A DNA stretch of 64,000 bases from Quercus robur (GCF_932294415.1 NC_065545.1:40586327-40650326), one strand, 5' to 3'. Positions 48,249 through 59,198 are shown, counted from the stretch's first letter. Numbers and translations: made by a program. The notes: generated from the sequence alone by a model not told the origin.

Positions 48249-48345
48249 CCTTTTGTGGGGGAAAAAAAATGGAGAATGAGACGAGCACAGGGATCAGAGT
48301 GAAGCTTCAATCTAGGAGCTGGTGGATGATATATTCTTGTTAGCT
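48249..48345 (-). other. Probable first (non-coding) exon of the membrane protein gene
   Basis: Minus-strand sequence ending ...cacaaaagg before the GTAAGT donor at 48248. The upstream limit is a guess, because the transcription start cannot be seen. Beyond it lies a T-run (48390-48412), and 350-450 bases further upstream the Pack-MULE. Confidence 0.4.
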
Positions 48346-48702
48346 TTTTTTTACGTTTTTTGTTTTCTTTTCTGTTATGGATTTTTGTTGTTTTTTTTTT
48401 TTTTTTTTTTTTTCTTTGTCTTGTCCTTAAGTTTCGGCTTCAGTAAGAAGAGATTCAGATGTGGCGGAATGGACCACCCACGCTGTCACCGCAAATTGCG
48501 CGTATTTTGGGATGGATAGATTGTGTGTCACTGTAGAAGTATCGTTATCGTTTAGGTAAGGCACTTACACCAGTCAATTTATCCTTAAAAATTAGGATGT
48601 TATACCCATCTTCCTTTTAAATATTATTCTACTTTATCTTTAAAAAAAAATTTATTTTATTTTACTATATTTTTATTTCACTTTTAAACATTATAATATT
48701 AA

Positions 48703-50332
48703 GGGATAATTACAGATAACCCACCTGTGGTTTGGGCGAAAATCACCTTGCCTACCCGTGGTTTGAAAAGTGTCACTTAACCCACCTGAGGTATGTTCCG
48801 TTTGTTTTCCGTAACCCACCTCTGTTAAAATTAGGGGTAAATAGATATTTTTGCTCAAATTTTATATCTCTCTCCTCCCAAAACAAAAAATAGCACAAAA
48901 ATAGAAGAGAAACAAGATTAAAAAGTGGTATTTGTCTCTCTATATTCACACAAATTTTGAACATGAAGAACATACCAAAAAAAAAAAATTTGTATTAGCA
49001 CGTTCACACTACTCTTATTATTTTAATGATTTTTTTTCCTTATTTTTTTCTTCCTTTTCTTTCATTTCATCTCAGCCGTCTCTCTCCTCACATCTTCCCA
49101 CTGAGTTTCTCTCTTTTCCTCCATCGCCGATATGCACAAGCCCATCCACCATAAACCCAGCTCGCCTCTCCAGCTCCGATCCAGCCCTTCTGCCGACCCA
49201 GCTCGCCAATCTCCGTAGCCCATTCCGCTGACCCAGCTCACCGATCTTCCTCCACTCCTCACCGGCGGCCCAACTCCCCTACCCAAACGTATTCCTCCAC
49301 TCGCCGCCGACCCTTACTCTCGCCAACCCAAGCCGTGGGTTTCGCCGTGTTCAATGTGGGTTTCGGGTTTAATGGTTTGTGGGTTTGATGGTGGTAGATT
49401 TTGGCCGTGGTAGTGGGTTTGTGGTAATGGATTTTGGTTTGTTTTGTGGTGGATGGCTGGATTTTGTCTGGGTTTCGTGGTAGCCATCCTAAAAACCCAG
49501 TTCCTAAAAATCAAAGTACCCATCCTAAAAACCCAGTTCCTAAAAATCAAAAAACCCAGTTCCAAAAAATCAAAAACCCAGTTCTCATCAAAGTTTTCAA
49601 GGTCGTGGAACTCCCATCCACCATGACTTGTGACCTTTACCTCAAATCTGTGGTACCCATTGGAGCTCTGTACTCCCTTTCCCTCTGGTTCTCTAACTCC
49701 ACCTACATCTACCTCTCTGTCTCCTTCATCCAAATGCTCAAGGCTCTTATGCCGGTTGCGGTTTAATCCATCGAGGTTTTGAATACAAGGAGAGGTGAAA
49801 ACAAAGGGGGTCTTTAGAATATAGGGTCCAAATATACGAGTTTTGATTACAGGGAGAGGTGAAATTAGGAGTGTTGAATATAGGGTTCAAATATTAATTT
49901 TCACAAAACTCTCCCTTTTGATCTTGTTTTTCTTTCATTTTTGTGCTATTTTTTGTTTTAGCACTTGAACAAAATCTGAAACCCTAAATCGAGAACAGAC
50001 ACAAATATCTTGATTTTTTTTACTGAAACTACCTTCCCTAGCTTCGATGTTGCAAAACTTATGTTTTCTCCCCCTCCAGACACTCCAAACCATGAAGAAC
50101 ACGTTGATATCACCACAGGTCTCTCTCTCGAAAAGTTTCTGAGTTTTTGGTGTTTTGATTCGCGTTATGTTGTGTTTTGGGGTTAAGAGGTGTTTTTGTA
50201 ACGGCTGGGCTTGAGGTGGGTTACGGAGATTGACGGAAACATACCACAGGTGGGTTAAGTGACACTTTTCAAACCACGGGTTGGCAAGGTGATTTTCGCC
50301 CAAACCACAGGTGGGTTATGTGTAATTATCCC
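48703..50332. mobile_element. Pack-MULE: Mutator-like element, 1630 bp, with captured gene fragment
   Basis: A perfect 9-bp target duplication TAATATTAA (48694-48702 and 50333-50341) flanks long terminal inverted repeats of about 105-130 bp. The left end begins gggataattacagataacc and continues cacctgtggtttgggcgaaa. The right end is its complement with only a few changes. A weaker inverted match continues inward (acaaaaaatagcacaaaaat near 48883, its complement near 49943). A 9-bp duplication with long TIRs is the Mutator signature. There is no transposase. The interior carries a fragment of a sugar-phosphate/nucleotide-sugar translocator gene (49580-49785), a 35-bp tandem repeat (about 49487-49556), and GC-rich sequence of unknown origin (49060-49330). 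Confidence 0.92.
49580..49785 (+). pseudogene. Captured fragment of a triose-phosphate/nucleotide-sugar translocator gene
   Basis: Translates as [20 protein letters not shown], then [20 protein letters not shown], then [21 protein letters not shown]. This is the core of the plant TPT/KT-type transporter family of Golgi or plastid sugar-phosphate and nucleotide-sugar exchangers (SVVPIGA...[27 protein letters not shown] in family members). Only about 67 of roughly 350 residues are present. The frame hits a stop at the codon after MPVAV (family Tyr to TAA), and recognisable homology fades within about 15 further bases. It lies inside the Pack-MULE, so it was captured rather than locally duplicated. 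Confidence 0.85.
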
Positions 50333-50341
50333 TAATATTAA

Positions 50342-51471
50342 ATCAAAATTAAAAAAAAAAAAAAAAAGAGCAAAAAAGAACCTTAAAAGCTAAATTTAGT
50401 GCATTCAATCTCAAAAACCACTCATATTAATTAAGTTAACTTTATAAATTTAGAGTATTCATATCAACTTGTGCAAATATTTTTGTCTATTTTAGTATGA
50501 GAACCTTTTTTTCTATTTCATATACTTACTTTTTAAAACACTAAATATCAGACTATTTATTTTATACCATCGCTACATTTGTTTTGACATTAACATTTTT
50601 CCAAAAAAATGAATCATTTTCTAAATAATATTTTCTAGAAAAACTATCTCATTTTCCTAGCAACCTTAAAATGAGTTGTAAAACAATATTTTGACTTCTC
50701 TTATTTAGCTTCACAAGAGATGAAGTTGTTTTTCAAAAAATTATAGTAGAAAACAACTTTATCTCTTACTAAGTTAAATATGGGAAGTAAAGAGATAATT
50801 TTCTTATGAACCGTTTTTTTTTAAAGATTAAATTCTATAAGGATATGGTGTAAAACCTAAGTTTTACTCCTCTGATCTCAACATGCCATATCATCATATT
50901 ACATATTAAAGAATAGATACAACCACACTCAATCAATTCTAATAATTATTTGAAAATCCAACTTTTTTTTTTTTTTTTTGGAGAATGATTGAAAATCCAA
51001 CTTAACTATAAATTTATTGAGATGTTATTATATGTAATGGGATGTATTGAGTTTTAAGTATAAAACTAATGTAACAATCTCTTATTGAATGGTGCAAAAA
51101 ATGAGTTTTACACCTTATCCTTATCAAATTCAATTTTTTTATTAATACTAACAAACACAAGAAATTACAAAAAACTATTTTCACATAAAACTTTACATTT
51201 TATTAAAATATCAATTTCTTTTGATTTTTTTAAAAAAATTATCTTTCTTCAAATACAGCAACTACCATCCACTATCTTCCTTCATTATTGAAATACATAA
51301 AGAAATTAAAAAAAAAAAAAAAAAAAAAAAAATACGATGAATAGTTTTAGTATAAATTTACACAATTACTGTAGCAAGTAGCAACCATGTATTTTTACAT
51401 AACTTTGCATGGCCTAACACATGAGTGAATTTTGGGTTTGGTTGGCCAAAACTTGGTCATTTTTCTATTAT
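50342..51471. other. Gene-free AT-rich stretch
   Basis: Homopolymer runs at 50353-50368, 50963-50980 and 51308-51331. No coding or element structure was recognised. Confidence 0.55.
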
Positions 51472-51476
51472 ACAAG

Positions 51477-52156
51477 TGTAAGGACTCAATTTATAACGAC
51501 CCCAAAATGGTATTGGGTTCGTACGTTAAAGGCCCAAATAATATAATTTGTAGAGCGTGGGCTTGAAAGGCTAGGCTTTGGTCACCGGACCGAGGTTAGT
51601 CGTGGTACCCATGGCGGTTACGTAGAGACGAGCTAAAGTTGTCCATGGATCTTGTCCATGGAGTTTAATGTTCTTAGATGTTTGCTCAAGAAGTCTTTTT
51701 CCTCGGCATGGCCTGGAGGCTCTTGTTCTTGGCCTTTTTCCCAGCCCCTTTTTGGCGCATAAGCCTTCACATTATATAGCCCTTCTCAGTTGATCCTGAC
51801 CCTCCATCTGTTGGTCAGGCAGGTACCTACTTGAGTCTTTTCCCATTAATACAGCTAGGACGTTTGTGGGCGCATTCAATGCGGAGGTGACGTCTTTTCC
51901 TTGAACCACTCCCACTTCGTACTCCCATGCGAGTCCCATTCTACTCGCCTTTTCTTCTGAAAGCACCTTGGAGGTTGCCTTTGACGACATGTCGCTCTTC
52001 CTTTCGAAGTCTTGGGATGCCGAGGACAGAGTCATCCTCGGCTGCATCTATAGGCTATTTGGTCTTTCACTACTTGTCATCGGCAACTACTTTCCTCGAC
52101 ACGGGCCCTGGGCCCTAGTGGAAAGTGGGCCGGGTCATAAGTTCTCTGACCCCACA
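51477..52156 (-). mobile_element. Solo LTR, 680 bp, LARD family
   Basis: Read on the minus strand it begins TGTGGGGTCAGAG and ends GAGTCCTTACA. A perfect 5-bp duplication ACAAG lies at 51472-51476 and 52157-52161. It shares the gccgagga/tcctcggc stem-loop (52019-52042) and the gtggggtc start with the LARD LTRs, and has a TATA-like ctatataatg near 51774. The small frames on both strands here are LTR sequence. Confidence 0.9.
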
Positions 52157-52350
52157 ACAAGCATTTATATGAGTGCTCTACATTGTTGCTACAGTAACTG
52201 TGTATATTTACATGAATACACGATTACTGTTCACATGTAATTATGTAAATCTATTTTTTAATACTTTCTTTACTTATATACACAAATAATTGATAATGAA
52301 ATAATATTTTAATGAAATATAGTGTAAAATAAATAATTTGATGTAGATGT

Positions 52351-53457
52351 TGTAAGGTTGAATTTATTCAACCATCTAATTGGCTTTATTCCGTGTCAAA
52401 TTTGCTTGTAATTCAGCATTTAGTAACCCTGTATTTAGGTGGGTTTGATGTAAGGGTAGTGAGTGAGATAGAGTGAAGTTTGCTCAAGAGTGTGCAAGAA
52501 AACAGAGACTCGCGGCTTGGCCTCGCGGGTGACTCACGGCTGCAAGCCGCCAAACGCAGCACACGTGCCAAGCATGCCAGAAGGTGAACAGTCATGCTAA
52601 CTGGAGCACTACAAGACAAAACAGGATAACTGGCCATACGGTTATCTCGCGACTGGATCTCGCGACTTAGTCAAGCCGCGAGGTCAAGCCGCGAGCCACC
52701 CCTGTTTTGTAAAACCTGAAGTTTCACATTCCTCTCCCACTCCAGTATAAATACCCCTTTTACCCATGATTGTAAGAGAGCTTCCAGAGAGAATTTTGAG
52801 AGAGAAACCCTAAAGAAAAACAAGATTGATTCACCCACAATCTATACATTAGAGTCTCTTCAAATTCCTCAACTCTTTTCCTCTCCATTGTCAAATCCTT
52901 GAGAGGCATTATACCAAACCTGGTTCTCACCATTATCATTACCGTGAGAGAGCTGTTTGGATTTCTGGGAAGCAGTTAGGAAGGAACCAATCTTCATTGG
53001 TTGATGCTACGGTCTAGTAGCGGAATCCGGGAAGCTAGAAAAGAAATAGGTTCGGCGCAACCTCGTTGGAGCAAAAAGCTTGGAGGGTTTAGGTGCACTG
53101 GGTAGATTAGGCTTGGAGGGTCTATTGCTGTCCATGTATCCCAACTGTATTTTCTAGTGGATTGTTTACCACTTGGAGGGCGGCGGAGAGGTTTTACGCC
53201 GAGGGTTTCGGTTTCCTCTTCGATAACACATCGCGTGTTGTCTTTGTGTTTGCATCTTCCTTTCTCTCTATCTTTGCCTTTTTATTTTCTGCTGTGGATT
53301 GTGTTTTAATTTGGCTTAGATAGTTTTTACCAATTCCATATTATAGTTTATGTTAAGTTTCCGCACACTAGTTGTTTGACATAATGCTTGAATTAGTTAA
53401 GTTGTAATTTGGGGGTCTAAACGTTCAAGGGTGTTTATACACGTTTTTGAACTTTCA
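52351..53457 (+). mobile_element. Solo LTR, 1107 bp, same family as 6422-7528
   Basis: Starts TGTAAGGTTGAATTTATTC and ends GAACTTTCA. A perfect 5-bp duplication GATGT lies at 52346-52350 and 53458-53462. It contains a TATA-like cagtataaatac at about 52743, gcgaggtcaagccgcgag words near 52676, and a pyrimidine-rich stretch near 53260. No internal domain is present. Confidence 0.9.
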
Positions 53458-53970
53458 GATGTTTTTGAAAATTAGTTATGTAAAATAGGAAAAAGTAGGT
53501 TCTTATATTAAAATAGACAAAATTTTTTGCACAAGTTGATGTGAGGAAGTACTATAGCATGACCAAGTAAGAGGGATTTTTATTTTAGTAGAAGTAATAC
53601 CTATCTATATATGTTTTTAAAAAGTTGTAATAATCCCTAAAAAAAAATTTTAATATATCACAATAGGGAGTGGTATGACATTTTTTGGTAAAGATTATTC
53701 CACGTTTTGTTCATGCATGAGACATTTTGAAAATATTATGTACTAATATTGTGGTGGATAGAATTTAAAACCTTCAAAATTTTCAAAACATGTTTTTCAA
53801 ATCCATTAATTAAACCCACCACCCGAAGTGTACTTGAAGTGGGGAGGGGGGGGGGGGGTACTCTAATTACCTTATGCTATCTTATCAAGTTATGAAGATA
53901 GTTATGTCTCTAACATTATTCTAATATGATCTATTTTAGACTCTCCATTTGATTTAGCTATTATTATTGT
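53458..53970. other. Gene-free stretch
   Basis: AT-rich with a G-run at 53842-53858. Nothing recognisable. Confidence 0.5.
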
Positions 53971-54327
53971 TGTGGGGGATTTTTCCGGCGCACACTCAGC
54001 TCATTGTCCGTTTTGAGGAGTCAAGCCCGCACGGATTTGTCGCTTTTAAATGTGGGGGATTTTTCCCGCGCACACTCAGCTCATTGTCCGCTTTGGGAAG
54101 TTAAGCCTGCACGGATTTGTCCTTGTCCCCGAGTGTGGGAAGACTTTGAGTGCAGTCCCACATTGGTTAGAGAAGCGCCCCACACATGCTTTATAAGCCC
54201 TTGGAGCAAGGCATGGTGTACCACTCAGCCACACCCACACTCGGGGACGAGGACAATTAAATTCGTGCGGGCTTGACTCTCCAAAACGGACAATGAGCTG
54301 AGTGTACGCGGGAAAAAATCCCCCACA
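53971..54327. repeat. Three-arm inverted/direct repeat (MITE-like)
   Basis: Arm A (53971-54050) and arm A' (54051-about 54138) are direct repeats, both beginning tgtgggggatttttcc. Arm A'' (about 54231-54327) is their inverted copy. A' and A'' pair over about 90 bases, including ttgtccccgagtgtggg with cccacactcggggacgagga. The ~90-base spacer contains cagtcccacattggttagag and acatgctttataagccc. A (TTA)n run follows at 54332-54359. A MITE with a duplicated left end is the simplest reading. Confidence 0.75.
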
Positions 54328-54328
54328 A

Positions 54329-54359
<31 letters not shown>

Positions 54360-56450
54360 GTGAGTTTGGGAATTGGTGAAAAGTTTTTGCTTTTTACTTT
54401 TTAACAAATAATTTAGTTTTTATTTTTATTTTTGAAACAAACTAACTTTGACATTTTTGTGACACATTTAATATAAAAGTTATTAAAAATTACAGCATTT
54501 TTTTTTTTTAATAAATACTACTATACAAATAAACTAGGGAAATAAACAATTTCAAAACAGACACATATTCACATAATTTATTTTTATATATATACAATTT
54601 ATTAATAATAAGCAAACAAGTGAGTAGGGGGTGTGAGAGCTGTGGTTGGCAGGGAGCACTATCAGTACTGACTAATTGGACTATAATTGGGTGCGCTAGT
54701 GCACATCAGTCATCACGTTCATAATATATTTAATACGAGGAACCTTTGTTGAACAAGCGTGATGTTTAACACCTTCTACAAACATACTTGAATTTCTTAA
54801 CTCATATTTTAGTTTGGTAACAAGATTTTGACTCTAACTTGGGTCTTGGTCAGCCCAAAGATTAAGACCACCTACTCATACAAGACACAATGGTCCGATT
54901 TTGACGGTGCCAAAAAACAGCTACTGTTAATATTCAACTCAGACCCATGATGATCTTCTTTTTTTTGATGAATCCCATGATGATCATCCTATGTGTGTGT
55001 ATATATATATTACTGCTCCATATTTAGCCCAAAAGACTAGCAATTACTTCAAGTGTTTCAGATTGTACCACGTAACTCAACCCTTTTGTTTTAGAAAGTA
55101 GTTCAATTGATCTTGAACGTGACTTTCGCATGACAGGGACAAGTACTTATCATTAAGTTTTTCTTTTCTTCATTCTCAAAAAAAAAAAAAAAAAAAAAAG
55201 TTTTTTTTTTCTTTTTTAAGAACAAAAAGCATAGGAGAGGAGAGTGACAACCCCTACACGGTTCATTTTTTCTTTCATCTCTACCCAATTGGTTGGTTTC
55301 TCCTAGAAATGAGCTATTTAGGGGATGTTTGGTAGAGAAATTTGAGTAATGTTATATGGGTGTTTTTGATATATATGTTGGTAGAAAAGTATGTAATGTT
55401 GTTTAAAATACTCAAAAATGTATTCAAAATAGGCTACCAAACAAGCCTAAATATTTTTCCAAAAAATTTCAGCTTTATATATATGAGCTTTTTTCTTGGC
55501 AAATCGGATCCTCTTGTCCTTCGGTAATAAAGTTTTGCAGTACAACTCGAAAAATGATAAATATTACTGGACACTCCTTAATGCACACTTTTACACTAAT
55601 TGAAAAAAAAAAGAAAAAGAGAAGGCACTGCTCTTCAAAGAAGTGGCCTATTGGGTCTAGACGACTGACGACCATCAAAGTGGGCTCTTCAATGTGGATA
55701 TTTCTTGTCACTCTCATGTTGAAGCCTCTATGTTCCCAAGGTTCAACATGGTTTTGATAGTGGACACTAAATCAAGGTCACCAATCACATGGTTGGACAA
55801 CACAACACTCATAGAACTCGAGCCCAACAAATTATTAGGCCTTATTTAAAAAATTTTCCGTGCTTAATGTGATTGATTACAAGTTAATTATTTCCTATAA
55901 TATACTACTACTGAGTATAAGAATATTTCCTTTCCTTTTGTGGTATAAGTCTGAAGCTCTACTTAGGAGCTTAAAAACACATTAATTGTTGACTTGTTAG
56001 CATGTTGGATTACTTGAATTTGATAAATAATATTGAATTTAGATTTGTCTCCCTAGCTTGTAACCGCGTGCTACATCACTAGCTATGTTACTGGTGTTTG
56101 GAATTGTTAGACATCCTTGTGTTAGTCTTTATGATCTATTTGCAAGTTTGGCTTTGTTGGATAAAAATTCATTCGTTAAAATGTGTATATATCCATTATA
56201 TAGTTAAATGTGCCTAGTTTCCACTAGTATAATCTTTTGGTTTTCCTTTCGAATTCAAAATTCCAACTCCTAGTTGAGTAGAACCTTCTCTTAGATCATC
56301 ATTGTTTTCAAAATTGTTTGAAAGCAGCTCATTAATATAACTTGAAAATAAGAAAGCATAAATTAAATATTGACATCTTCAATTCTTGAATATTTGTTGA
56401 AATTTAATTGGAAAAAGGCACCTATATATAAGTAGCAATTCCTTGTTTTT
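54328..56450. other. Intergenic region upstream of the first NHL gene
   Basis: 54332-54359 is (TTA)n. 55180-55218 is an A-run joined to a T-run. 55318-55449 is a small MITE (listed separately). The rest is AT-rich without coding signal. Confidence 0.5.
55318..55449. mobile_element. Small MITE, about 132 bp
   Basis: Ends ttaggggatgtttggtag and ctaccaaacaagcctaa form inverted repeats of about 15-18 bp with a few mismatches. The flanking triplets are TTA and TAA, suggestive of a Harbinger/Tourist element, but not an exact duplication. Confidence 0.55.
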
Positions 56451-56869
56451 TTAGCTACAAATCTTGTCTCTCTCATTGTTCATATATATATATATATATA
56501 TATGTTGCCATTACAGGATGCAATTCCTGTTTTGGAGAAGTTTGATGTCATTTTATATTGAACGGCTCAATATCTTTTCATGGACAAAGGGGAAAGAGAA
56601 TGAAGTAGTATTTAGCAATGCAAGTTTGGAATTTGCTTTTTAAGAAAAAAGTAGCCAAAATTCCTTGATAGAGTAGAGAGGGTCATATTATACAGAAGCC
56701 TTGAATACAAATGCTTTGAAACTGAGAAAGGAAGATACCAAAACCTTTCTTAAGCCTAAATAAATTCTTTACCTTGCCAAGCCTAAAATTCACCGCCTTA
56801 ATTATAGTGAAAACCATAATCACTCTTGCCGAATGTTGTCAATCTCTAGACATCAACCATTTTCCCTCA

Positions 56870-57469
56870 ATGTATTATCCCAAAAAAAAAATTGTAAATA
56901 CAACCCATCCCTTGATTTGGTGTTTAGCCATAATTTGCACCTTGATATGCATAGCAGTGATAATCACAGGCATGGCAGTGTTCATTGGATACATGGTCAT
57001 ACATCCGAGAATACCTATCTTGAGTGTCGCAAATGCCACTCTTGGCACCATGCGATATTCTCAAGATGGTCTACTTGAAACCCAGATGACTATTATCATC
57101 AGGGCAGAGAATGACAACAAAAAAGCTCATGCAAGTTTTTCAGACACTGCCTTTATTCTCAGCTTCCAAGGACTAGAAATAGCAAAACTCGTCGCTGACC
57201 CGTTTGATGTAAAGAAAAACAGTTCTATTTATTTTAATTATGAGGTCACATCTGATGAAATTCCGTTGGATTCTGCTCGAATGCATCAGGTAGACTTGTC
57301 ATTGAAGAAAAAGGTAATTATATTCGATTTCAAAGGGAACTCAAGGACTCAATGGAGAGTATGGCTGGTTGGCTCCGTTAAGTTCTGGTGTCACCTCGAC
57401 TGTCAACTCCGGTTCCATACATCGAACGGAACTTACATAAGTTCACGTTGCAGCTCCGAAACTAAATGA
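56870..57469 (+). CDS. LEA_2 / NDR1-HIN1-like (NHL) membrane protein, copy 1, 199 aa
   Basis: Intronless. The first in-frame ATG is 56870 (MYYPKKKIVNTTHPL), and the paralogue starts at the aligned site. The frame is open upstream to about 56774, but without an ATG. One membrane segment at about residues 15-44 (LAIICTLICIAVIITGMAVFIGYMV) follows a short basic N-terminus. An LEA_2 domain follows (about residues 50-185; HPRIPILSVANATLG, IIIRAENDNKKAHASFSD, ADPFDVKKNSSIYFN, RTQWRVWLVGSVKFWCHL). NHL proteins are plasma-membrane-anchored, with the LEA_2 domain outside the cell. Some act in pathogen response or membrane-wall contact. Three N-glycosylation sequons are visible (NAT, NSS, NGT). An upstream ATG at 56833 opens an overlapping frame. 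Its TATA region (catattatacag, 56685-56696) is weaker than that of copy 2. Confidence 0.88.
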   Translation: MYYPKKKIVNTTHPLIWCLAIICTLICIAVIITGMAVFIGYMVIHPRIPILSVANATLGTMRYSQDGLLETQMTIIIRAENDNKKAHASFSDTAFILSFQGLEIAKLVADPFDVKKNSSIYFNYEVTSDEIPLDSARMHQVDLSLKKKVIIFDFKGNSRTQWRVWLVGSVKFWCHLDCQLRFHTSNGTYISSRCSSETK

Positions 57470-57812
57470 CCTCTCTTTGTCTCTTTGTTGTTTAAGGTTC
57501 TGTTCATATAGGAAGAATTGAAACGGATGCAATATATAAATTTTCCTGAGAAATTAAAATACGACATGGTGCTTATACATATATTAATTAATTTTTTTAA
57601 TTTTTTTTAATATTTTGTAGAGCATTTATTTTTCATATATTGTTAAAATTATATCAATTTAAGAGCAATAATGGATAATAGAGTGAATTCATGGCTATTA
57701 AATGATGTTTAGAATATAATTGATTTTTTTTTATTTTTTGTAATTTCTAACCACTCCAAGTTCTTGTTGGGTGGAGGGCATGGATTGGAGTTCAAGTATT
57801 TAGAAGGAAGTT

Positions 57813-57847
<35 letters not shown>

Positions 57848-58453
57848 CTTAGATTACATTAAAATAAGATTTCTATCTCAAATTATTTAAAAAAGAGTCT
57901 AACCCATCAAATACTAACAAAGCCATCATTTATTAATAACCAAATCTTAAACAAGGCGACGCAACAATTACAGCATTAGCATATAGGGATGTAAAACCCC
58001 TAAATGGCTATTTTTGATCCCCTAAACCCCAAAAAAACTCTACACCTGGGTGTTTGTAGCTAAAATATTTCCTTAAAAACCCCCAATCACCAAAAAACCT
58101 CTACACCTAGGTGATTATTTTTTATTATTATTCTTTTTAGTTTCTTCTCTCTTTCCCCCTCTCTCTGACTCTCACTCTATCTCTCGTGCCCTCTCATTCC
58201 ACTCCTCTCTCACAGCTCTCTCTTCTCTTGCCCCTTTCACTTCTCTCTCCTCTCTCTTCTCTTACCTTTGTACCACCATCAAATTGGGTTGTGGGTGAGA
58301 TCGGATTGCGACAGTGGTGGTGGGTTGTGACTCTACCTAATCTGGTGGTTTTTTTTCTTAATATATTATTTGGGTTTGCTGATTGTTTGTGGTTGTTGAT
58401 GGTTGTGGAGGTGGTGGTGCTGGATCCTAGTGGTAGTAGTTGCTATGGTTGGG

Positions 58454-58489
<36 letters not shown>

Positions 58490-58519
58490 ATGGTGTTTAA
58501 TTTTGGGATGTGTTTTGAT
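57470..58519. other. Intergenic between the NHL copies
   Basis: Contains a CA/TA microsatellite (57813-57847), a CT-rich tract (58140-58262) and a 36-base T-run near 58458-58493. The open frame at 58186-58500 is low-complexity sequence. Confidence 0.55.
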
Positions 58520-59095
58520 TAGGGGTGTTCGCGGTGTGGTGTGGTTTTAGGCCATTTTTAGCACCGCATTTTGCGGTGCGGTTTAGCTAAAACCATAACT
58601 ATACCGCACTTTATTTTTGCGGTCATATGTGCGGTGTGGTGCGGTTTAGAGTTTAGCTAAAACCATAACCGCACTGCACCTCATTTTTTGCGGTCACATG
58701 TACGATACTAAGTATAAGATGCGGTTTGAAGTCGGTATATTTTTCAAATTTTAGGCCTTTTCTACTCAGCCCAAAACTAATTTTTCCCTTTTTTTGGGCC
58801 AAGTTTTAAATTATTGAGCTAGGTTTTTTTTTTTGGGTTGGCTTTTCTAGTTAACACTTACTAGGGTTATTAATTTTTTTTTTTTTTGAAAACGAGGGTT
58901 ATTAAACTATTAATAATATATTTAATATTAAAAATAAATAAATATATTAATATATAGAGAGGGTGCGATGCGGTTTTCTTATTATAAAACTACATACCAC
59001 ACTGCATCATGTAGTGTGGTGTGGTGCGGTTATGCCATTTTGCGGGCGGTTTTGGTGTGGTTTTTACGGTTTATGCGGTTTGTTGAACACTCCTA
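58520..59095. mobile_element. hAT-type MITE, 576 bp
   Basis: A perfect 8-bp target duplication GTTTTGAT (58512-58519 and 59096-59103) flanks inverted ends TAGGGGTGTTC and, read inwards, TAGGAGTGTTC. These are the marks of the hAT superfamily. Subterminal regions carry many copies of gcggt/tgtggtgcggtt in both orientations, as expected for transposase-binding sites. No transposase is present. It sits between the two NHL genes. Confidence 0.9.
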
Positions 59096-59110
59096 GTTTT
59101 GATTGTGGGT

Positions 59111-59111
<1 letters not shown>

Positions 59112-59194
<83 letters not shown>
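59112..59194. repeat. (GA)n microsatellite, about 41 units
   Basis: An almost uninterrupted run of GA starting about 10 bases past the hAT MITE target duplication. It is likely to be length-variable. Confidence 0.98.

Positions 59195-59198
<4 letters not shown>

Noticed and set aside
48932-49733. Frames in the left half of the Pack-MULE
   Set aside because: Ser/Pro-rich on one strand and Trp/Gly-rich on the other, with no conserved motif. They could be captured leader sequence, but this cannot be shown.
49434-49766. 110-codon frame as a real gene
   Set aside because: Only its second half matches a translocator. The first half is a 35-bp tandem repeat, and the whole lies in a Pack-MULE with a premature stop.
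51772-52240. Frames of 63-91 codons on both strands
   Set aside because: They fall largely in the 680-bp solo LTR defined by the ACAAG duplication.
56774-56869. N-terminal extension of NHL copy 1 (and of copy 2 from 59992)
   Set aside because: Both extensions would start at TTG. The first in-frame ATG in each gene is at the aligned position 56870 or 60040.
58186-58500. 104-codon frame between the NHL genes
   Set aside because: It consists of a CT-rich tract, a GGTGGT tract and a long T-run, with no conserved protein.
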